Shown: piece after piece, positions 6,714 through 9,466 of the stretch
How positions within the stretch are numbered: position 1 is the first letter of the stretch
Layout of the letters: each line of letters begins with the position of its first letter
Assembly: GCA_947456995.1 (NCBI GenBank)
Contig: CANGVB010000092.1
Coordinates: 1-9,466 of the forward strand
Length of the DNA: 9,466 nucleotides
Reading direction: 5' to 3'
Source: Bryobacteraceae bacterium
GTDB lineage: Bacteria > Acidobacteriota > Terriglobia > Bryobacterales > Bryobacteraceae
Made by a program: the position numbers and the translations under genes
The notes under the pieces: model-generated
Told to the model about the DNA's origin: nothing
Seen by the model: the letters and a program-made list of their open reading frames with translations, nothing else
Databases searched by the model: none

Positions 6714-7238
6714 CTAAAGCGTGACTTTTCCCATTTCGCCGCCCTGCCCTCGCTCACCCGTCACTACCGCTTTTGTAAATGCCGCAAGCACCTGCAGCAT
6801 TCCACCGGGGCTATCCCAAAAATCTCCGCGCTCAGTCTGAAAACGGATCAACGTCATGTTTGGATCATCCAACCCGCCAGGAAACCACGTCTTCAAAAGC
6901 GGCGTGTACAACATCTTCATTCTCGCGCGATCATCTTCCATTACTGCTTCGCCGTGCAAGTGCATGTAAACACTATCGGAATCGCTCTGGAAGATCAGCG
7001 ACACAGCGGAGTTCGACCGAATTTCTTCAACTTTGTGGCAATTTCGGTCGGTAAAGAACCAAAGCGTTCCCTCAAATGCGATCGTCTCACCCTGCATCCC
7101 CATTGGGCGCGAATGCACTCCTTCGGGCGTTTTCGTCACCATCATGGTGCTGCGGAAATGTTTCAAGAGTTCGCGAACTTTCGCGATAGCCTCTGTTCCA
7201 GACAGGTGAAGGGTTTCGTAGTTGGATTCGTTTGGCAT
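6714..7238 (-). CDS. General stress protein 26-like, FMN-binding split-barrel (pyridoxamine-5'-phosphate-oxidase-like fold)
   Basis: 174 residues. The start at 7238 (MPNESNYETL) is preferred to one at 7394. The longer frame adds 52 residues of non-conserved sequence and would overlap the divergent gene at 7345. After a short helix (IAKVRELLKHFRSTMMVT, about 18-35) come the split-barrel strands, with HSRPM (42-46), GTLWFFTDRNCHKVEEI (57-73), SVSLIF-type strand (78-83) and YMHLHGEAVM (91-100), then LYTPLLKTWFPGGLDDPNMTLIRF. This order is typical of the general stress protein 26 branch, which binds FMN or FAD. Its reaction is unsettled, and true PNPOx activity is not expected. It is divergent from a Dps-like gene, suggesting shared stress control. 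The stop lies only seven bases before the rplA promoter, with no terminator seen. Confidence 0.88.
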   Translation of the reverse strand: MPNESNYETLHLSGTEAIAKVRELLKHFRSTMMVTKTPEGVHSRPMGMQGETIAFEGTLWFFTDRNCHKVEEIRSNSAVSLIFQSDSDSVYMHLHGEAVMEDDRARMKMLYTPLLKTWFPGGLDDPNMTLIRFQTERGDFWDSPGGMLQVLAAFTKAVVTGERGQGGEMGKVTL

Positions 7239-7344
7239 GTATAACCGCTTGAGTGTCGCCTCCGGGTATATGTTGCAAACTGGCGAGCAATTGAGAGATC
7301 TTTCCTGCTGAACTTTCGGCCACTGGATTGCTCCTTCGACTCCC
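7239..7344. other. Divergent intergenic region between two stress-type genes
   Basis: A 106-base spacer from which both the FMN-binding stress protein (minus) and the Dps-like protein (plus) are read. It must hold both promoters, but I find no convincing -35/-10 pair and no clear Shine-Dalgarno on either side. No strong inverted repeat was found by eye. Confidence 0.5.
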
Positions 7345-7872
7345 ATGAATACGACAGAGGCTACCCTTCTCGCCGAAGACACAGTCGCCATCACAGAAAC
7401 GAACGACCCACGCAGCCCAGTCGTTCATCATCTGCAGCATCAACTCGCCAATTCGATACTGCTCTTTCTGGAATACAAAAAGTGCTCCTGGCAGTCTGAA
7501 GGCATTGCCTTCCGCTCGCTCCGAGAGACATTCGAAGGCTTCGCCAATCAGACAAAGAACACCTTTGACCAAATAGGGGAAAGGCTGAGAATGATCGGCC
7601 AAGACCCCGACGTAGTTATCGATTCGCTCAGCAATGGTGCTGGAATCAAGCAGAGCCCTGCTGGATTGCCCTTTCAGGATCTATTAGCCACCGCAGACGC
7701 AAACGTCATCGGCGTAATTCGTGAATTGCGCGATGCTATCGCAGACCTGAGAAACAATGGCGACGACCCAGGCTCAATGGATCTCTTAACCTCCATCGTG
7801 CGCCAGCATGAAGAGCATGAGTGGTTCTTGCGCCAGATGATGAAATCCGACGCCGCTCGAACGTCGAAGTGA
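7345..7872 (+). CDS. Dps/ferritin-like protein with altered ferroxidase site
   Basis: 175 residues. After a charged N-terminal tail (about 1-25) the sequence follows the four-helix Dps pattern: helix A about 26-46, the W49/G53/F56 junction, helix B about 57-85, a connecting stretch about 87-110, helix C about 111-137, helix D about 143-168 (SMDLLTSIVRQHEEHEWFLRQ). It aligns without gaps to the E. coli Dps ferroxidase region: H51 becomes S48, H63 becomes R60, D67 becomes E64, while D78 and E82 are kept as D75 and E79. Dps proteins oxidise and store iron with peroxide, and some coat DNA. Losing both histidines argues against normal iron oxidation here. H155 and H158 in helix D could bind metal elsewhere. 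The N-tail is acidic rather than Lys-rich, so DNA binding is not evident. A helical stress protein of another ferritin-like branch is the alternative. Confidence 0.75.
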   Translation: MNTTEATLLAEDTVAITETNDPRSPVVHHLQHQLANSILLFLEYKKCSWQSEGIAFRSLRETFEGFANQTKNTFDQIGERLRMIGQDPDVVIDSLSNGAGIKQSPAGLPFQDLLATADANVIGVIRELRDAIADLRNNGDDPGSMDLLTSIVRQHEEHEWFLRQMMKSDAARTSK

Positions 7873-7944
7873 CCGCAGGGCGTTAGCTTGATCTCAATCA
7901 GGCACCCATCGTGATCATCCTGGACAATGAGAAACTGTTGGATC

Positions 7945-9466
7945 ATGAGATTGATTTTCTGTTGGGCGGTTCTTGCCTCCACTGGCTTCGCGGCCATCGA
8001 TTTGTCCCGGATGGGCGTAAACGGCTCGCCAGAAACTGCAGCCCGCACAGTCCTGCTGGAAGAAATCCAGAAGCGCACTGGCCTTAAGCTCAATGGCGGC
8101 GGCATCGCATTAGTTCTGAATCCAAACGAACCGCAAATCAATGCGGAAGGTTATGCCCTCGATGTATCGCCGGATGCGATAAGAATCGCCGCCAGAACCG
8201 AACGCGGCCTCCTCTACGGCGTCGGCGCCCTCATCCGAAACCTCGACTGGGCCCCCGGCAAGCTCTCCGTCTCCACCCCGATCTCAATCAAATCCAGCCC
8301 CACCTCCAAAATCCGCGGCCACCAACTCGGCTACCGTGCCGCCGCCAACAGTTGGGATGCCTGGACTGTCGCCCAATACGATCAATACATCCGCGACCTC
8401 GTCCTCTTCGGCGTCAACGCCATCGAAAACATCCCCTTCCAGGATGAGCGCATCGCCCCCCTCATGAAAATCTCCCGCCGCGAGATGAACCGCGAAATCA
8501 GCCGCATCTGCAAAAAGTACAACATCGAATACTGGATCTGGCTCCCGGCCGACTTCGAACTCAAAGAACAAGAAAAGCGCGCCACCTTCCTGAAACGCTT
8601 CGAAGAAATGGTCGCCGAAACCCCACAACTCGACGGCGTCTTCGTCCCCGGCGGCGACCCCGGCGACAACCCTCCAGACCTCGTAATGCCCTTCCTCGCA
8701 GATCTCGCCGCCCGCACTCCCGCCAAGATCTGGCTCTCCCTCCAAGGCTTCCGTAGCGAAAAAGAAGACTACGCCTACAAGTGGATCAACGATAACCGGC
8801 CCAAGTGGCTCGGTGGCCTCGTAGCCGGCCCCTCCAGCCCGCCAGCAGCCCGCTCAAGAGAACGCCTCCCCCGCGAATACGGCCTCCGTCTCTACCCAGA
8901 CCTCACCCACAACAAGATCTGCCAATACCAGGTCCCCAACCTCGACCAGGCCATCGCCCTCACCCTCGGCCGCGAAGCCATCAACCCCCGTCCCGCCGAA
9001 TTCACCCGCATCCACAACCACTTCGTCGGCTCGAGCAACGGCTTCATCAGCTACTCCGACGGCGTCCACGACGACGTCAACAAAATCGTCTTCAGCGCCC
9101 TAAGCTGGAACCCCAATCAAGACCCGCGAAGCATCATGATCGATTACGCCCGCACTTACTTCTCAACCGATCACGCCGAAGCAATCGCCGACGCCATCCT
9201 CGCCCTCGAACGCAACTGGCGCGGCCCACTCATCGACAACGGCAACGTCGAAGCCACTCTCCTCATGTGGGACAAATTAGCAGCCAGCCTCCCCAAGCTC
9301 AACGCCAACTGGCGCTGGCAAATGCTCCAACTCCGCGCCGTCTACGACACCTTCGTCCGCCGCCGCCAGATCCACGAGCGAGCCCTTGAAGCCCAGGCCA
9401 ACGCAATCCTCCTCCGCAAAGACCTCACCGCCGATCAGGCCATGGATGCAGCCCTCACCACCATCG
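7945..9466 (+). CDS. Secreted glycoside-hydrolase-like protein, GH20b-type N-domain plus TIM-barrel (3' end beyond window)
   Basis: An open frame of 507 codons runs off the window. A signal peptide (MRLIFCWAVLASTGFA) leads into a domain at about 28-118 with ARTVLLEEIQKRTGLKL, EGYALDVSPDAIRIAARTERGLLYGV and IRNLDW. This is the layout of the GH20b/GH67N domain found before the catalytic barrel in several glycosidase families. The barrel starts near IRGHQLGYR (123-131); VNAIENIPF (157-165), YWIWLPADF (196-204), DGVFVPGGDPGD (230-241) and IWLSLQGF (262-269) look like successive strands. Later SDGVHDDVNK (371-380) is a strong family-type motif. I remember similar proteins only as uncharacterised GH20b-fold proteins, so substrate and catalytic residues are not assigned. 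An in-frame ATG at 7927 would add six residues. Neither start has a clear ribosome site. Confidence 0.82.
   Translation, partial: MRLIFCWAVLASTGFAAIDLSRMGVNGSPETAARTVLLEEIQKRTGLKLNGGGIALVLNPNEPQINAEGYALDVSPDAIRIAARTERGLLYGVGALIRNLDWAPGKLSVSTPISIKSSPTSKIRGHQLGYRAAANSWDAWTVAQYDQYIRDLVLFGVNAIENIPFQDERIAPLMKISRREMNREISRICKKYNIEYWIWLPADFELKEQEKRATFLKRFEEMVAETPQLDGVFVPGGDPGDNPPDLVMPFLADLAARTPAKIWLSLQGFRSEKEDYAYKWINDNRPKWLGGLVAGPSSPPAARSRERLPREYGLRLYPDLTHNKICQYQVPNLDQAIALTLGREAINPRPAEFTRIHNHFVGSSNGFISYSDGVHDDVNKIVFSALSWNPNQDPRSIMIDYARTYFSTDHAEAIADAILALERNWRGPLIDNGNVEATLLMWDKLAASLPKLNANWRWQMLQLRAVYDTFVRRRQIHERALEAQANAILLRKDLTADQAMDAALTTI

Noticed and set aside
7239..7394. Upstream extension of the FMN-type stress protein to an ATG at 7394
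   Set aside because: The added 52 residues look unlike the family and would overlap the divergent Dps-like gene by 50 bases.
7873..7944. Terminator or promoter between the Dps-like and glycosidase-like genes
   Set aside because: Only a 4-bp hairpin (TGAT-CTCA-ATCA) without a T-tract and no convincing -35/-10 pair were found.
8284..8745. Minus-strand acidic frame of 153 codons, and the plus-strand Arg/Pro-rich frame at 8805-9389
   Set aside because: Both lie within the glycosidase-like gene in other frames and have the skewed composition of shadow frames.

Overview
The window carries ten protein genes, two of them cut by the window edges, plus several regulatory sites. No rRNA, tRNA, CRISPR array or insertion sequence was seen. 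The most likely source is a soil-type Acidobacteriota bacterium, perhaps of the Solibacter/Bryobacter group. This rests on recall of family resemblance: a secreted protein opening with DFWQSKKPSEWS, and a secreted glycosidase-like protein of a type I associate with that phylum. No search was run, so the placement is tentative. Two outer-envelope genes indicate a diderm cell.

Region 1 (1-3845, minus strand) is a tight four-gene operon. In order of transcription it encodes a small Omp85/BamA-like outer-membrane barrel, an exported DUF4390-like protein, an NtrY-like membrane histidine kinase, and an NtrC/NtrX-type sigma-54 activator cut at base 1. Every junction overlaps: TTGA, GTGA, then a 61-base kinase/regulator overlap. 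A near-consensus sigma-54 -24/-12 element and a perfect inverted repeat lie just upstream. The activator encoded last in the operon may therefore control its own operon.

Region 2 (3846-4862) holds the divergent intergenic region, an exported protein with a long Gly/Met-rich central stretch, and a strong hairpin terminator shared with the convergent ribosomal genes.

Region 3 (4863-6706, minus strand) is a compact rplA-rplJ-rplL operon. It has a good housekeeping promoter and a structured 5' leader of about 150 bases. It lacks the usual rplK upstream and rpoB downstream.

Region 4 (6714-7872) is a divergent pair: a general-stress FMN-binding split-barrel protein (minus) and a Dps/ferritin-like protein (plus). 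The Dps-like protein has lost both ferroxidase histidines.

Region 5 (7945-9466, plus) is the 5' part of a secreted glycoside-hydrolase-like gene with a GH20b-type N-terminal domain.

The plus strand is strongly C-rich over G in some blocks (about 1-2600, 3300-3800 and 8200-9466) whichever way the genes point. It is balanced in others (about 2640-3240 and 4863-8160). Two of these changes fall inside genes, which gives the window a mosaic look.
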